64,000 bases of DNA from Halalkalibacter oceani (lineage in GTDB: Bacteria > Bacillota > Bacilli > Bacillales > Bacillaceae_D): the NCBI RefSeq assembly GCF_023715705.1, contig NZ_JAMBOS010000005.1, positions 186,001 through 250,000 on the forward strand, read 5' to 3'. Position 1 is the first letter of the stretch. Each line of letters starts with the position of its first letter. Under the pieces are notes generated by a model. It did no database searches. It was not told the origin of the DNA and was given only the letters and a program-made list of their open reading frames with translations. The position numbers and the translations under genes were made by a program. Positions 42,811-53,161 of the stretch are shown in pieces.

Positions 42811-43902
42811 TCATTCGTATAAATCCTTCACATGAATGGAACCGGTATTCGTCAATGCATTGATTTTGACGCGCGGAGAAGAATCCTGGTTGCCGATAAA
42901 GCTCAACGATTTCTGGGCAAATTCTTTTTTCTCCTCAAGCACTTCATAGTCTGCGAGACCGACGGCAAAGCTGCCGACGTTCGTTTTCAACTTACCTTCG
43001 ACACGCAGCTTCTTCGGCACAAACAAATGAACACTGCCGGTCGTCGCCTTCAAATCCGCATAGCCCGATTCGCTCAGTCCTGCCATTTCATAGGTGATTG
43101 AGCCGTTTACCGTTTCGGCGTCAAGGTCCTGAATCGTGCCAATCAATGTGATTCCGCCATTAATGGTCTTCACATCGATCACATCGATTTCCGTATTCTT
43201 GTATTCAATCGCTCCATTGACTGTTTCGGCGATCACCTTCTTAGCCTTGACCTCTTCAAAGGAAATCGCGCCATTCATCGCATTGACATCCAACGTGTCC
43301 GTGTCGATCCCTTTTCCGCTTATTTGACCGTTAAACGTGTACAACTTAATATGATCGAAGGTTGTCCGTGGCACGTAAACCGTTGCCTGGACCTTCATTG
43401 ATTTTGTTTTCGTATGGAACATCAGCTTATTTTCATTGACCCGGAAGGTCGACTGTTGCAGGAAAAAGCTCCGAGCTTCTTCACTGTCCTTCACCCGGTA
43501 AACCTTTGCCTGACATTCAATCCGCACATCGGCTTCATCCCAAGGGCGGAAAGACACGGAGCCATTTTCCAACGAAATATCAAGCGACGTCGGTGAGCCG
43601 TCACGATGTTGGAAGATGTGGTCAACCTCAATCGCCGGTCCAAAGTTGAAGTCCAGATCGACATCTTTAATCTTCTGAATGGTGCTTTCAATAAAGGAAG
43701 TAAACATATTAGCTGCGGACGCCGTCGTTTGACGGGCACGCTTCCGGTAGCCCTCTCCTTCATCCCAGTTCACCTTTGTTGAAACGCCGGTCTCCAGCTG
43801 CTCCTTTTCTCCCTTATCAATGGCTTCCAACAGCTTGATCCCTTCTTCTGCTGTAATCTTTCCATCCTCAATCATTTTCAAAATCATTTTACGTTCTTCC
43901 AT
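42811..43902 (-). CDS. yvlB: DUF4097 beta-helix protein YvlB
   Basis: 363 residues from the ATG at 43902 (AGGAGTG 9 nt upstream). An N-terminal SHOCT-like/helical segment (MEERKMILKMIEDGKITAEEGIKLLEAID) precedes a long adhesin-like beta-helix with repeated NGAI, NGSI, TGSV turns, typical for DUF4097. First gene of the yvlBCD operon, which in B. subtilis is induced by sigma-W on envelope stress. An ECF-type promoter lies about 70 nt upstream. Confidence 0.9.
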   Translation of the reverse strand: MEERKMILKMIEDGKITAEEGIKLLEAIDKGEKEQLETGVSTKVNWDEGEGYRKRARQTTASAANMFTSFIESTIQKIKDVDLDFNFGPAIEVDHIFQHRDGSPTSLDISLENGSVSFRPWDEADVRIECQAKVYRVKDSEEARSFFLQQSTFRVNENKLMFHTKTKSMKVQATVYVPRTTFDHIKLYTFNGQISGKGIDTDTLDVNAMNGAISFEEVKAKKVIAETVNGAIEYKNTEIDVIDVKTINGGITLIGTIQDLDAETVNGSITYEMAGLSESGYADLKATTGSVHLFVPKKLRVEGKLKTNVGSFAVGLADYEVLEEKKEFAQKSLSFIGNQDSSPRVKINALTNTGSIHVKDLYE

Positions 43903-43969
43903 GATTCGACTCACTCCTTAATTGGTGAAATCAGACAGCTATCAGTAACATCACACTCTACCATTGCTA

Positions 43970-43996
43970 TACGGAGGGAAAAGGCAACAGGTTTCA
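43970..43996 (-). promoter_or_regulatory. ECF (sigma-W-like) promoter of yvlBCD
   Basis: Minus-strand TGAAAC (43996-43991), 17 nt, CGTATAG (CGTA at 43973-43970). Sequence matches the sigma-W consensus TGAAAC...CGTA; the spacer is one base longer than the common 16. Confidence 0.6.
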
Positions 43997-44089
43997 TCAT
44001 CCGGGCAAACTTTACACATTTTCTTCATTGTTCGACATACCCGTCTGGCCACGATCAAAAACAATTTCTTGTAGTCTCTTTAGTTTATA

Positions 44090-46975
44090 CTACTGTTGAC
44101 TCTGCAATTCCTTTTCTTTTATCTGCTCTTCCATTCTCGCCCGATCCCGTTCCAAAATCGGCTTTAAATAATGCCCTGTGTAGGAGGCTTCGACCTCGGC
44201 GACCTGCTCCGGCGTCCCCTCAGCGACAATTTGACCACCTTTGTCTCCACCCTCTGGGCCAAGATCAATAATATGGTCAACCGTTTTGATCACATCAAGA
44301 TTGTGCTCAATCACAAGCACCGTATCACCGTTATCAACGAGACGCTGCAACACCTTCAACAGCCGGTCAATATCATCAACGTGCAGCCCTGTCGTCGGCT
44401 CATCGAGAATATAAATCGTCCGCCCCGTCGCGCGCTTATGAAGCTGGGAGGCGAGTTTAACCCGCTGAGCCTCTCCTCCGGACAGCGTCGTCGCCGGCTG
44501 GCCAAGGCGGACGTAGCCGAGTCCGACATCGACGAGCGTCTGGATTTTACGCTTGATCTTCGGAATGTTGGCGAAGAACTCAACCGCCTCCTCGACGGTC
44601 ATTTCCAGTACATCGGCAATCGTTTTCCCTTTATATTTGATCTCCAGCGTTTCACGGTTATAGCGTTTGCCGCCACATACTTCACAAGGAACATAGACGT
44701 CCGGTAAAAAGTGCATCTCAATTTTAATAATCCCGTCGCCACGGCACGCTTCACAGCGGCCCCCTTTCACATTGAAACTGAAGCGACCCTTTTTGTAGCC
44801 GCGCACCTTCGCTTCGTTCGTCATCGCGAACACATCGCGAATGTCATCAAATACGCTCGTATACGTCGCCGGATTGGAGCGCGGGGTCCGGCCAATTGGC
44901 GACTGGTCGATATCAATCACCTTGTCGATTTCCTCAAGGCCGACAATCTCTTTATGCTCACCCGGCTTATCCTTCGCACGGTGCAGCTTTTGCGCCAATG
45001 ATTTATAGACTATTTCATTAATTAACGTACTCTTGCCAGAACCTGACACTCCGGTAACGGCGATGAACTGACCGAGCGGAAACGAGACCGTGACATTTTT
45101 CAGGTTGTTTGCACTTGCCTTTTTCACCGTGAAGCTCCGGCCATTCGAAGGCCGGCGTGATGCCGGAACGGGTATGAATTTCTTGCCCGACAAATATTGT
45201 CCGGTTAATGACTTGTCATTTTCCTGAATTTCAGCCGGCGTTCCTGCGGCCGTAATATAGCCACCATGAATCCCGGCTCCAGGTCCAATATCAATGATAT
45301 AATCGGCAGCCATCATCGTATCCTCGTCATGTTCGACGACGATCAGCGTATTGCCGAGATCCCGCATATGCTCAAGTGTTTTAATCAGACGGTCATTATC
45401 GCGCTGATGTAAGCCGATTGACGGCTCATCAAGGATATAAAGCACGCCCATTAAAGAAGAGCCGATTTGCGTAGCGAGGCGAATCCGCTGTGCCTCGCCA
45501 CCTGACAATGTCCCCGCCGCCCGTCCGAGAGACAAATAATCAAGACCGACATTCACAAGAAAGCCGAGCCGGTCATTTATTTCCTTTAAAATAAGACGGG
45601 CAATTGCCGTTTCCTTTTCAGTCAGCTCCAGGCTCTCGAAGAAGCGCATCGCATCCTTTACAGAAAACGAGGAGACCTGGCCGATATGCTTTCCGCCGAT
45701 AAACACCGCCAATGCTTCACGCTTTAACCGATACCCTTTACAAGTCGGGCAGTTTTTCTGCGTCATATAAGCTTCCATCTGCTCACGAACATAATCTGAG
45801 CTTGTTTCGTGATAGCGCCGGGCAATATTCGGAATCACCCCTTCAAAAACGATCATATTCTCGCGCACCTGGCCAAATTCGTTTTCATAACGGAAATAAA
45901 TCTTCTCTTTGCCGCTACCGTATAAAATTTTCTCGAATTGCGCCTCGGGAATCTGCTCAACCGGAGTATCGAGATCAATCCCGTAGTGCTCGGCGACCGC
46001 CGCCAGCAGCTGCGGATAATATTGCGAGCTTGTCGGCTCCCATGCCGCAATCGCATGCTCACGCAACGTCTTTGTCCGATCCGGCACAACAAGCTCGGGA
46101 TCAACCTCCAGCTTCACACCAAGTCCGTCACATGAAGGGCAAGCCCCAAACGGACTGTTAAACGAAAACATCCGCGGTTGAAGCTCCGGTATCGAAAAAC
46201 CACATTCCGGGCAGGCATGATGCTGACTGAACAACAGTTCTTCGTCATCAATCACATCAACGAGCACCCGGCCATCAGCCAAGGCGAGGGCGGCTTCCAA
46301 TGAGTCGGCCAGCCGGGTCTCAATCCCTTCTTTAATGACGATCCGGTCAATGACGACTTCGATGCTGTGCTTTTTATTTTTCTCTAATTCAATGTCTTCG
46401 GCAATCTCACGCATTTCCCCGTCAACCCGGACCCGGACGTAGCCCTGCTTCTTCATCTCCTCCAGCACTTTGACATGAGTCCCCTTCCGCCCTGAAACGA
46501 GCGGTGCGAGAATCTGCATCTTCGTCCGTTCCGGATACTCAATGAGACGATCAACCATTTGCTGTATCGTTTGCGAGGAAATTTCAATCCCGTGCTTCGG
46601 ACAAACCGGATGGCCAATCCGCGCGTACAGTAGACGCAAATAATCAAAAATCTCCGTTACCGTCCCTACGGTTGAACGCGGGTTGCGGCTTGTAGTTTTC
46701 TGGTCAATCGAAATGGCCGGTGACAAGCCTTCAATCGCATCGACGTCCGGCTTATCCATCTGTCCTAAAAATTGCCGCGCGTACGCCGAGAGCGACTCTA
46801 CATATCGTCTCTGACCTTCGGCATAAATCGTATCAAAAGCCAGAGAGGATTTTCCTGAGCCCGACAGCCCTGTCAATACGACGAGCTTGTCCCGCGGAAT
46901 GGTTACATCAATGTTTTTTAAATTATGAGAACGTGCTCCTTTTACGACAATCTTTTCTAATGCCAAGGTCCTCAC
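44090..46975 (-). CDS. uvrA: Excinuclease ABC subunit A
   Basis: ATPase that recognises bulky DNA lesions and loads UvrB. 961 residues. Two ABC modules with Walker [10 protein letters not shown] and GVSGSGKST, signatures [12 protein letters not shown] and [12 protein letters not shown], and zinc-finger cysteines CPECGFS and [14 protein letters not shown]. Start is a GTG overlapping the uvrB stop; a TTG three codons later would give the same core. No clear terminator follows; the next gene begins 190 nt away. Confidence 0.97.
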   Translation of the reverse strand: MRTLALEKIVVKGARSHNLKNIDVTIPRDKLVVLTGLSGSGKSSLAFDTIYAEGQRRYVESLSAYARQFLGQMDKPDVDAIEGLSPAISIDQKTTSRNPRSTVGTVTEIFDYLRLLYARIGHPVCPKHGIEISSQTIQQMVDRLIEYPERTKMQILAPLVSGRKGTHVKVLEEMKKQGYVRVRVDGEMREIAEDIELEKNKKHSIEVVIDRIVIKEGIETRLADSLEAALALADGRVLVDVIDDEELLFSQHHACPECGFSIPELQPRMFSFNSPFGACPSCDGLGVKLEVDPELVVPDRTKTLREHAIAAWEPTSSQYYPQLLAAVAEHYGIDLDTPVEQIPEAQFEKILYGSGKEKIYFRYENEFGQVRENMIVFEGVIPNIARRYHETSSDYVREQMEAYMTQKNCPTCKGYRLKREALAVFIGGKHIGQVSSFSVKDAMRFFESLELTEKETAIARLILKEINDRLGFLVNVGLDYLSLGRAAGTLSGGEAQRIRLATQIGSSLMGVLYILDEPSIGLHQRDNDRLIKTLEHMRDLGNTLIVVEHDEDTMMAADYIIDIGPGAGIHGGYITAAGTPAEIQENDKSLTGQYLSGKKFIPVPASRRPSNGRSFTVKKASANNLKNVTVSFPLGQFIAVTGVSGSGKSTLINEIVYKSLAQKLHRAKDKPGEHKEIVGLEEIDKVIDIDQSPIGRTPRSNPATYTSVFDDIRDVFAMTNEAKVRGYKKGRFSFNVKGGRCEACRGDGIIKIEMHFLPDVYVPCEVCGGKRYNRETLEIKYKGKTIADVLEMTVEEAVEFFANIPKIKRKIQTLVDVGLGYVRLGQPATTLSGGEAQRVKLASQLHKRATGRTIYILDEPTTGLHVDDIDRLLKVLQRLVDNGDTVLVIEHNLDVIKTVDHIIDLGPEGGDKGGQIVAEGTPEQVAEVEASYTGHYLKPILERDRARMEEQIKEKELQSQQ

Positions 46976-48954
46976 CCTTCCGCTTTCAATTCAAGAACAA
47001 GGTCACGAAGCTCGGCGGCGCGTTCAAAGTTAAGAGTACGCGCTGCTTCTTTCATTTCCTGTTCCATTCGTTCGATCATGGCTTTTCTGTCTTTCTTGCT
47101 TAAGGAGGCTGTGGCTGGTACGCCATAGCTTTCTGCCTCCGTATCCTCCGCGACCATTGTCGCCTGAATCACATCCGGGATGCTCTTTTGAATCGTTTTC
47201 GGCGTAATGCCGTGCTTGCGATTATGCTCCTCCTGAATCGTCCGGCGTCGCGCTGTCTCATCAATGGCGATCCGCATCGAATTCGTTATTTTGTCGGCGT
47301 ACATGATGACGTGGCCGTTTTCATTACGCGCTGCCCGGCCAATCGTTTGGATAAGGGAACGCTCGGCCCGAAGAAAGCCTTCCTTGTCTGCGTCAAGAAT
47401 GGCGACGAGCGACACCTCGGGAATATCCAGTCCTTCTCGCAAAAGGTTAATCCCGATCAACACATCAAACGAGCCGAGCCGGAGCTGACGAATGATTTCA
47501 ATCCGTTCAAGTGTCTTCACCTCCGAGTGAAGATAGCGGACACGGATGCCGATTTCTTTCAGATAATCGGTTAAGTCTTCGGACATTTTCTTTGTTAATG
47601 TTGTCACAAGAACCCGTTCATTGCGCTCCGTGCGCAGCCGGATCTCTTCAATTAAATCATCAATCTGCCCTTCAATCGGTCTGACATCAATCGTCGGGTC
47701 TAGCAAGCCGGTCGGTCGGATAATTTGCTCAACCATTTTCGGCGTATGCTCCAGCTCGTAAGGACCGGGGGTCGCCGAGACGTAAACAGCCTGATTGACT
47801 TTCGCTTCAAACTCTTCAAATCGTAGCGGACGATTATCCAGGGCAGAAGGCAGTCGAAACCCATGGTCAACTAAAACCTGTTTTCTTGCCCTGTCCCCAT
47901 TAAACATCCCGCGCACCTGCGGCAGCGTGACATGGGACTCGTCGGCGATCAAGAGAAAATCGTCGGGAAAGAAATCAAGCAAGGTGTACGGCGTCGCGCC
48001 GGCTTCACGCAATGTAAGATGACGCGAGTAATTCTCAATTCCGGAGCAGAAGCCCATTTCACTCATCATCTCAAGATCATAGCGCGTGCGCTGTTCAAGC
48101 CGCTGCGCTTCCAGTAGCTTCCCTGCTTCCTTAAGCTCCTTCAGTCTTTCCTCGAGCTCGACTTCGATATTGGCGATTGCTTTTTTCAGCTTTGCTTCCC
48201 GCGTAACGAAGTGGGAAGCCGGGAAAATCGCGACATGATTACGCTCCCCCTTTATCTCTCCGGTCAAAGCATCCACTTCGGTCATCCGGTCAATCTCATC
48301 ACCAAAAAACTCGACCCGTATACACTGTTCATCGCGCGAAGCCGGAAAGATCTCCACAACATCGCCACGAACACGAAACGTCCCGCGAACGAAGTTGATG
48401 TCATTACGGTCGTATTGAATATCAACGAGATTGCGCAACAGTTCATTGCGGTCCATCTCCATTCCGACACGAAGAGAAACGACAAGGTCGCGGTATTCCT
48501 CCGGTGACCCCAACCCGTAAATGCAGGACACACTGGCGATAATAATCACATCTCTCCGCTCAAATAAAGCGCTTGTCGCCGAGTGACGCAGCTTATCAAT
48601 TTCATCATTGATGCTGGCGTCCTTTTCTATAAAGGTATCAGAGCTTGGTACATAGGCCTCCGGCTGATAGTAATCATAATAACTGACAAAGTATTCAACG
48701 GCATTATTCGGAAAGAACTCTTTAAACTCACTGTATAGCTGACCAGCCAGAGTCTTATTATGAGCCATCACAAGAGTTGGTTTATTTACTGCCTGAATGA
48801 CATTCGACATCGTAAACGTCTTCCCTGTACCCGTGGCACCGAGTAAGGTCTGATGCCTCTCCCCTCTCTGCAGCCCTTCGACGATTTCCTTAATCGCCCG
48901 GGGCTGATCACCCTGCGGCTCATAAGGGGACACAAGTTCAAATGAACGCTCCAA
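46972..48954 (-). CDS. uvrB: Excinuclease ABC subunit B
   Basis: 660-residue DNA helicase-like damage verification protein. Walker [11 protein letters not shown], beta-hairpin with [16 protein letters not shown]-like [10 protein letters not shown], motif [12 protein letters not shown], and C-terminal UVR domain ([23 protein letters not shown]). Starts with TTG at 48954, eight nt after AGGAGG. First gene of uvrBA. Confidence 0.97.
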   Translation of the reverse strand: MERSFELVSPYEPQGDQPRAIKEIVEGLQRGERHQTLLGATGTGKTFTMSNVIQAVNKPTLVMAHNKTLAGQLYSEFKEFFPNNAVEYFVSYYDYYQPEAYVPSSDTFIEKDASINDEIDKLRHSATSALFERRDVIIIASVSCIYGLGSPEEYRDLVVSLRVGMEMDRNELLRNLVDIQYDRNDINFVRGTFRVRGDVVEIFPASRDEQCIRVEFFGDEIDRMTEVDALTGEIKGERNHVAIFPASHFVTREAKLKKAIANIEVELEERLKELKEAGKLLEAQRLEQRTRYDLEMMSEMGFCSGIENYSRHLTLREAGATPYTLLDFFPDDFLLIADESHVTLPQVRGMFNGDRARKQVLVDHGFRLPSALDNRPLRFEEFEAKVNQAVYVSATPGPYELEHTPKMVEQIIRPTGLLDPTIDVRPIEGQIDDLIEEIRLRTERNERVLVTTLTKKMSEDLTDYLKEIGIRVRYLHSEVKTLERIEIIRQLRLGSFDVLIGINLLREGLDIPEVSLVAILDADKEGFLRAERSLIQTIGRAARNENGHVIMYADKITNSMRIAIDETARRRTIQEEHNRKHGITPKTIQKSIPDVIQATMVAEDTEAESYGVPATASLSKKDRKAMIERMEQEMKEAARTLNFERAAELRDLVLELKAEG

Positions 48955-49057
48955 CGATATAACCTCCTCCGCATCTCTATCTTTTCAGCATAGCACTGTT
49001 GTCTATTCTTTAAACCATATCGTCCTTTTACTTTCATTTTCATCCTGAAAGAAAATC

Positions 49058-49087
49058 TGTTCTTCTACGAGAACAAACATAATTATA
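49058..49087 (-). promoter_or_regulatory. uvrBA promoter with palindrome at the start site
   Basis: Extended -10 TGG-TATAAT at 49087-49082 on the minus strand, without a good -35. Immediately downstream lies a perfect inverted repeat TGTTCT-N6-AGAACA (49058-49075). A poor LexA-like site, CGAAC-GAAT-GTGCT, is at 49119-49132 (8 of 10 consensus bases). The leader to uvrB is about 120 nt. Confidence 0.5.
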
Positions 49088-49185
49088 CCATAGCCAATTT
49101 GAAAAAACACAAACAAAGCGAACGAATGTGCTTGTTTTTTTGTCAGGATTTTCAAATAAGAGAACGGCACAACTTCTTTTATATA

Positions 49186-49380
49186 AGATGAATAGAGGCG
49201 GGAACCGGTTGATTTCCGCTTCTCGTTGTTTGCGTTCTGCGCGCTACTTCATCATTTGACACCTGCAACATCAGAGAGAAAGGCAGAAGATCAACGAATG
49301 TAAATGGGGACGGTTTGGATTGAAAAATTGGTCTCTCGGCGAACGGGCGATGCCAATGCCTTCCTCGATCCATCACGCAC
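49186..49380. other. Spacer with repeat-like sequence, no gene
   Basis: The 450-nt spacer between uvrB and csbA contains GGGAACCGGTTGATTTCCGC and neighbouring sequence that looks like a dispersed intergenic element of Bacillaceae. An 82-codon open frame lies on the minus strand but has no ribosome site; I treat it as non-coding. Confidence 0.35.
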
Positions 49381-49403
49381 CCTTTTTGCTTTCCTGCCTC
49401 ATT

Positions 49404-49452
49404 AAAAAAGCCTAACACAGAAGGCAAACATCACCCTTTTGTGTTAGGCTTT
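49404..49452 (-). terminator. Terminator after csbA
   Basis: AAAGCCTAACACA stems with an internal AAGG/CCTTTT extension, followed by TTTTTTAATG on the minus strand. Confidence 0.92.
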
Positions 49453-49508
49453 GTGCAGAACAGAGCGTCTGCTGTTTTTCATCTCAACCCCGGAGCCGGA
49501 GGAAGCTT

Positions 49509-49733
49509 TTACATTCCCTGTATTCGTTTCAACCTTTTTTTCGCCAAGGCAAAGCCTCCTGCAAATGACAGCAGTGTCAACATCATGATCGGCCACGGCT
49601 GAGTATGGCTATCAAGAACGACAAAGAGTACCATGAAAGTCACGATACAGGCTCCTATCAAACTAAACGTAATACGGGTCACCACGACCATTAAGAGAAA
49701 CGGGGCGAGAAGTGCCAGTACTGCATCAATCAT
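49509..49733 (-). CDS. csbA: CsbA-like small membrane protein
   Basis: 74 residues, essentially two or three hydrophobic segments (MIDAVLALLAPFLLMVVVTRITF, IGACIVTFMVLFVVLDS, MLTLLSFAGGFAL) ending in a basic KKRLKRIQ tail. Same length and position as B. subtilis CsbA, a sigma-B-controlled protein of unknown role. I see no clear sigma-B promoter here. Confidence 0.8.
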   Translation of the reverse strand: MIDAVLALLAPFLLMVVVTRITFSLIGACIVTFMVLFVVLDSHTQPWPIMMLTLLSFAGGFALAKKRLKRIQGM

Positions 49734-49812
49734 TCGTTTGTCCTACCCCTTTGCCTCTTACTTCGTTCGTTTCAAACGATTCGCTCTTAATCGTATCATA
49801 ATCCGCTTTGTT

Positions 49813-50568
49813 TTACCTATTATCAAGACTTTCATTCGGTAAAATCAACACTTCCACCCTGCGATTCCTCTCTCTGCCCTCAGGCGTGTCATTCGAGGCA
49901 ACCGGCTGGTATTCACTATAGCCTGTCGCGCTTAATAGACTAGGATCAAGATCTTCATTTTCAAGCAGAATTTTCGTGAAATTCAATGCCCGATCGGCAC
50001 TCAAATCCCAATTGGAGCGATACTCCGCATTATGAATCGGCACATTATCCGTGTGTCCGGCAACGACAATCCGGCGTGGCGGATCTGATATAAGCAAACC
50101 GGAAATTTGCTGAACGACGTCCAGTGCATCCTGACGAACCTCCGCGCTACCAGAATGAAATAGTGCCTGATCAAGGATTGTCAACAGCAGGCCGTCAGCA
50201 GATAAGCTCGTTTGCAGCTCGGAGCTGAGGCTGTTTTCCTCTATGTATGAATCAATTTGCTGCTTCAGCTCTTCCAGTTCGCGCCGTTCGTTTGATACAG
50301 CACGACCATCTTCTTGAGAAGTCCCTTGTCTTACTTCTTCCATCCCGGAGTTGACAGGTGTCGGAACAGGCTGCTCAAGCAAGCCTCTCCCCCCTTGAAA
50401 GGTTTCATTGAATGTAATCATCATCTGCTCATACCGCTCCGCATCCACAGAACTGACAGCGAATAAGACGATGAAAAGAGCGAGCAGCAAGGTCAGCATA
50501 TCCGCATATGGAATCAGCCATGTCTCATCAATATGCTCTTCATGATGCTTCTTTCGCCTTTTAGCCAT
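49813..50568 (-). CDS. motB: Flagellar motor stator protein MotB
   Basis: 251 residues. Single transmembrane helix with the ion-binding aspartate in PYADMLTLLLALFIVLF (Asp23), plug region, and a C-terminal OmpA-like peptidoglycan-binding domain with HTDNVPI and NRRVEVLILP. Whether it uses protons or sodium cannot be told safely. Its start overlaps the end of motA by 8 nt. Confidence 0.95.
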   Translation of the reverse strand: MAKRRKKHHEEHIDETWLIPYADMLTLLLALFIVLFAVSSVDAERYEQMMITFNETFQGGRGLLEQPVPTPVNSGMEEVRQGTSQEDGRAVSNERRELEELKQQIDSYIEENSLSSELQTSLSADGLLLTILDQALFHSGSAEVRQDALDVVQQISGLLISDPPRRIVVAGHTDNVPIHNAEYRSNWDLSADRALNFTKILLENEDLDPSLLSATGYSEYQPVASNDTPEGRERNRRVEVLILPNESLDNR

Positions 50569-51361
50569 TTACACTCTCCCCCTGGTTGACTGCTTCTCCC
50601 CGCTTTGCTTTTTCAACCAATGACAAGTATACGAGCAATTTGTCTTCCAGCGCCCGTGGAGAAATACCAGCCTGAATTGAGAGAACTCCTTCGATCATCA
50701 AACTCTTCTGCGTCAGCTCCAGCTTCGATTTGCGCTTCAATTTATTCGCGAATGGATGCCAAAGCACATAACCCGTAAAAATACCAAACAGCGTGGCGAC
50801 AAATGCCGCTGAAATCGCGTAGCCAAGAGCATCAATATCATTTAAATCACCAAGGGCGGCAATCAAGCCCATCACGGCCCCGAGAACCCCGAGGGTCGGC
50901 GCATACGTCCCTGCCTGAGTAAAAATCGCCGCGCCCGAGGCATGACGCTCTTCCATCACTTCAAGCTCAACTTCCATCGTATCGCGAATAAAATCCGGAT
51001 CGAGACCATCGACGACCATCTTCATCCCTTGCTTTAAAAACGGCTCCTCTATTTGCTCAATTTCATTTTCCAGGGCGAGCAAACCCTCTTTTCGCGCCAT
51101 GGCGCTAAGATTAACAAATAACGAAATCAGTTCAGAGGTGTTTGGAATTTGTTGTCTTTGAAAAATCACTTTAAATAGCTTTGGAATTCGCTTTACATCC
51201 TCAGACGGAAAACCGATTAAAATCGCCGCCACTGTCCCAACTAAAATAATTGTTATAGCAGCTGGGTTAACCAGGACCATCAGGCTGGTCCCTTTAAAGA
51301 CCATACTAATTATCACAGCTGCTACACCAACTATTACGCCTATAATAGACATCTTATCCAT
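50561..51361 (-). CDS. motA: Flagellar motor stator protein MotA
   Basis: 266 residues, four transmembrane helices with a large cytoplasmic loop (about 60-150) containing DTMEVELEVMEERH and conserved TYAPTLGVLGAVMGLIAAL. Forms the 5:2 stator with MotB. The location next to csbA and minJ differs from B. subtilis, where motAB is elsewhere. Confidence 0.95.
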   Translation of the reverse strand: MDKMSIIGVIVGVAAVIISMVFKGTSLMVLVNPAAITIILVGTVAAILIGFPSEDVKRIPKLFKVIFQRQQIPNTSELISLFVNLSAMARKEGLLALENEIEQIEEPFLKQGMKMVVDGLDPDFIRDTMEVELEVMEERHASGAAIFTQAGTYAPTLGVLGAVMGLIAALGDLNDIDALGYAISAAFVATLFGIFTGYVLWHPFANKLKRKSKLELTQKSLMIEGVLSIQAGISPRALEDKLLVYLSLVEKAKRGEAVNQGESVNG

Positions 51362-51508
51362 TCGTCACTTCACCCATTCCTTTTTCCTTGCGATTTATTG
51401 ACCCTACTCCCCCTCACCGAAGTCAAATGTCACCTCCGCGTTCAGGTATCTCCCCATCAGTTTTACCAGTGACTTCTCTCCTATCAGAAAAGTTTCACTT
51501 TTTCTATT

Positions 51509-51537
51509 AACATACCATCATTTTCAAAGAAAAACAA
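51509..51537 (-). promoter_or_regulatory. Possible sigma-A promoter of motAB
   Basis: Minus-strand TTGTTT (51537-51532), 17 nt, extended -10 TGG-TATGTT (51514-51509). No sigma-D motif (TAAA...GCCGATAT), which would be expected for motility genes, is seen between 51362 and 51640. Confidence 0.35.
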
Positions 51538-51639
51538 AAGGTTCCGAGGTTTTTCAACATAATTCTTTGCCACAATAGTGCTTAAGTCTCTAAATTTATC
51601 CAAATTTCGACTCGTTGAGGGGAGGACTTTGTCAAAAAA

Positions 51640-51696
51640 AGAAAAAAAGCAGCTCTTCCTTTCTGTTTGATTTCCACAGAAAAAGAAGGGCTGCTT
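51640..51696 (-). terminator. Terminator after minJ
   Basis: Long stem from AAGCAGCCCTTC to GAAGAGCTGCTT, with an upper helix TTTCTGT/ACAGAAA, followed by TTTTTTTCTTTTTTTG on the minus strand. Confidence 0.93.
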
Positions 51697-51700
51697 CGGT

Positions 51701-51739
51701 GAGGCCACTGAAAATCGTCCGTTTTCATAACTCGAAGAA
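51701..51739 (-). repeat. 39-bp shared element, copy 1
   Basis: On the minus strand it reads TTCTTCGAGTTATGAAAACG and ends TTTTCAGTGGCCTC. It matches 55036-55074 (plus) at 35 of 39 positions. Lies between the minJ stop and its terminator. Confidence 0.8.
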
Positions 51740-51745
51740 CGCGCC

Positions 51746-52930
51746 TTAAATAATAGAATCCTGAAGCTGGATGTCGTCTTTTACGAGCAGGACACCGAGC
51801 TGGTGGTGTCCGCCATCATAGATCGCGCCTTGGGCAAAGCGGAGCTCCCCGTCATGATTAAGGACCTCCAGCTTACAAAAAGCTGAATTTTGCTGGAGAG
51901 CTTCATAAAAGCTCCCGTCGTTTGAAACCGGTTTTCCATTTACTCTTACGATAATCTCGCCGATTTCAAGATTCATTTTCTCAGCTGGGCTTCCTGGAAG
52001 AATACCAAGAACGACACAGCCTTTTTCTTTCGCCGAGAAGAAATCAGGCTGTTTTTCGTCCTTTTCCTTTGCCAGAAGCCAGATCAGCTCACGCCCGGCG
52101 ATGACCGCAGCACCAAGCACAACCGCCACATACGGGCTGTAGTAGCTCGCCGCTGCAAGACCGCCTAAAATGAGACCGAAAAAGAATAGCCGGTTGCCGT
52201 GCTGCCTAATTGGAATATGCGGCAATGTCGCCTTTATCCGCTGTTGAAAGCCGAATAAAAGTGGAAGAAGAACAGGTTGCCAGCCTCCATCGCCGATTTG
52301 CAGCACAGGCCAATAAGAAAAGGAAGGGAGAAGTCCATCAGGGATAAAAAAGAGAACCGGTACGACCCAAAGCCGCTTTGCCTCATGGAAACCGACCCAT
52401 TTCCCCCGCTTGCTTCTTCGTAGCTTCGGCGAAGAAAAGCGCGCTCCATTCGTCCGAATCAGAATCCCTTCTGCTATAACAAATAAGGACGCTAAGCCGG
52501 CTAGAGCGAAAAGAGGAATGAGCGTAATTCGTTCATAAACGCCGGCAAGCATCGAACTTTCGCCGAGCCACGGTTCCATCCCGTAGAAAAGAAGGCACAG
52601 GCCGAGCACGAAAGCCGGGCTGATCCAGCGCAGTTGGCAAGTCAATGCGGTGAGTACGTATAGAGCCGCCACCAAAAGCAGCCATTCGATCGTCACGACA
52701 ACGCCGACTAAGCCGGTAATGAGGGAAAGCGCGCCTCCCATAAGCAAAGCTGGAAGTAATGGGATTGTCCAATCCGCACGTTTCGAATAGACGCGCGTAT
52801 GAAAAGATTCGCGTTCCCGCTTCACCCTGCCAGCAGATATGAAAGCAATGATGATAAAACCAAGATATAAAAGTGGGTTAGCTAGAAACGAAAGGATGAG
52901 CCAACCCAAGCTGCTCATTATGTCCATCAT
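51746..52930 (-). CDS. minJ: Topological determinant of cell division MinJ
   Basis: 394 residues: about six transmembrane helices in the first 300 residues, the conserved RVKRERESFHTRVYS segment, and a C-terminal PDZ domain (about 290-380: KGCVVLGILPGSPAEKMNLEIGEIIVRVNGK split in two runs). Bridges DivIVA and MinD at the poles in Bacillus. Neighbour of ctpB as in B. subtilis. Confidence 0.88.
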   Translation of the reverse strand: MMDIMSSLGWLILSFLANPLLYLGFIIIAFISAGRVKRERESFHTRVYSKRADWTIPLLPALLMGGALSLITGLVGVVVTIEWLLLVAALYVLTALTCQLRWISPAFVLGLCLLFYGMEPWLGESSMLAGVYERITLIPLFALAGLASLFVIAEGILIRTNGARFSSPKLRRSKRGKWVGFHEAKRLWVVPVLFFIPDGLLPSFSYWPVLQIGDGGWQPVLLPLLFGFQQRIKATLPHIPIRQHGNRLFFFGLILGGLAAASYYSPYVAVVLGAAVIAGRELIWLLAKEKDEKQPDFFSAKEKGCVVLGILPGSPAEKMNLEIGEIIVRVNGKPVSNDGSFYEALQQNSAFCKLEVLNHDGELRFAQGAIYDGGHHQLGVLLVKDDIQLQDSII

Positions 52931-53012
52931 AGTCGGTTCTCCTTCAGCCTTCTGAATCGTAAATAAGAAACCAGCTGTATCGTTTTTTACACCAAAAAAG
53001 TTGCTCCATCTT

Positions 53013-53051
53013 TTAAAAGCCTAGAGAGGAGTAAGGTTCTCCTCTCTAGGC
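53013..53051 (-). terminator. Terminator after ctpB
   Basis: GCCTAGAGAGGAG pairs perfectly with CTCCTCTCTAGGC, loop AACCTTA on the minus strand, then TTTTAAAAG. Confidence 0.9.
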
Positions 53052-53161
53052 GAGTAGTGAACCAGCCATTGTCAATTCTTCGAAGGCTTTTATTATATCT
53101 CCTTCTTATTTCGACAAAGACTGTCTGTCTTCCTTTAATAGCCGATAAGTCATTTGCACGA

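Noticed and set aside
49179-49427. 82-codon minus-strand frame upstream of the csbA terminator
   Set aside because: No ribosome site, runs into the terminator region, and probably lies in intergenic repeat-like DNA.
51484-51708. 74-codon minus-strand frame
   Set aside because: Lies across the minJ terminator and the motAB promoter region, with no ribosome site and biased composition.
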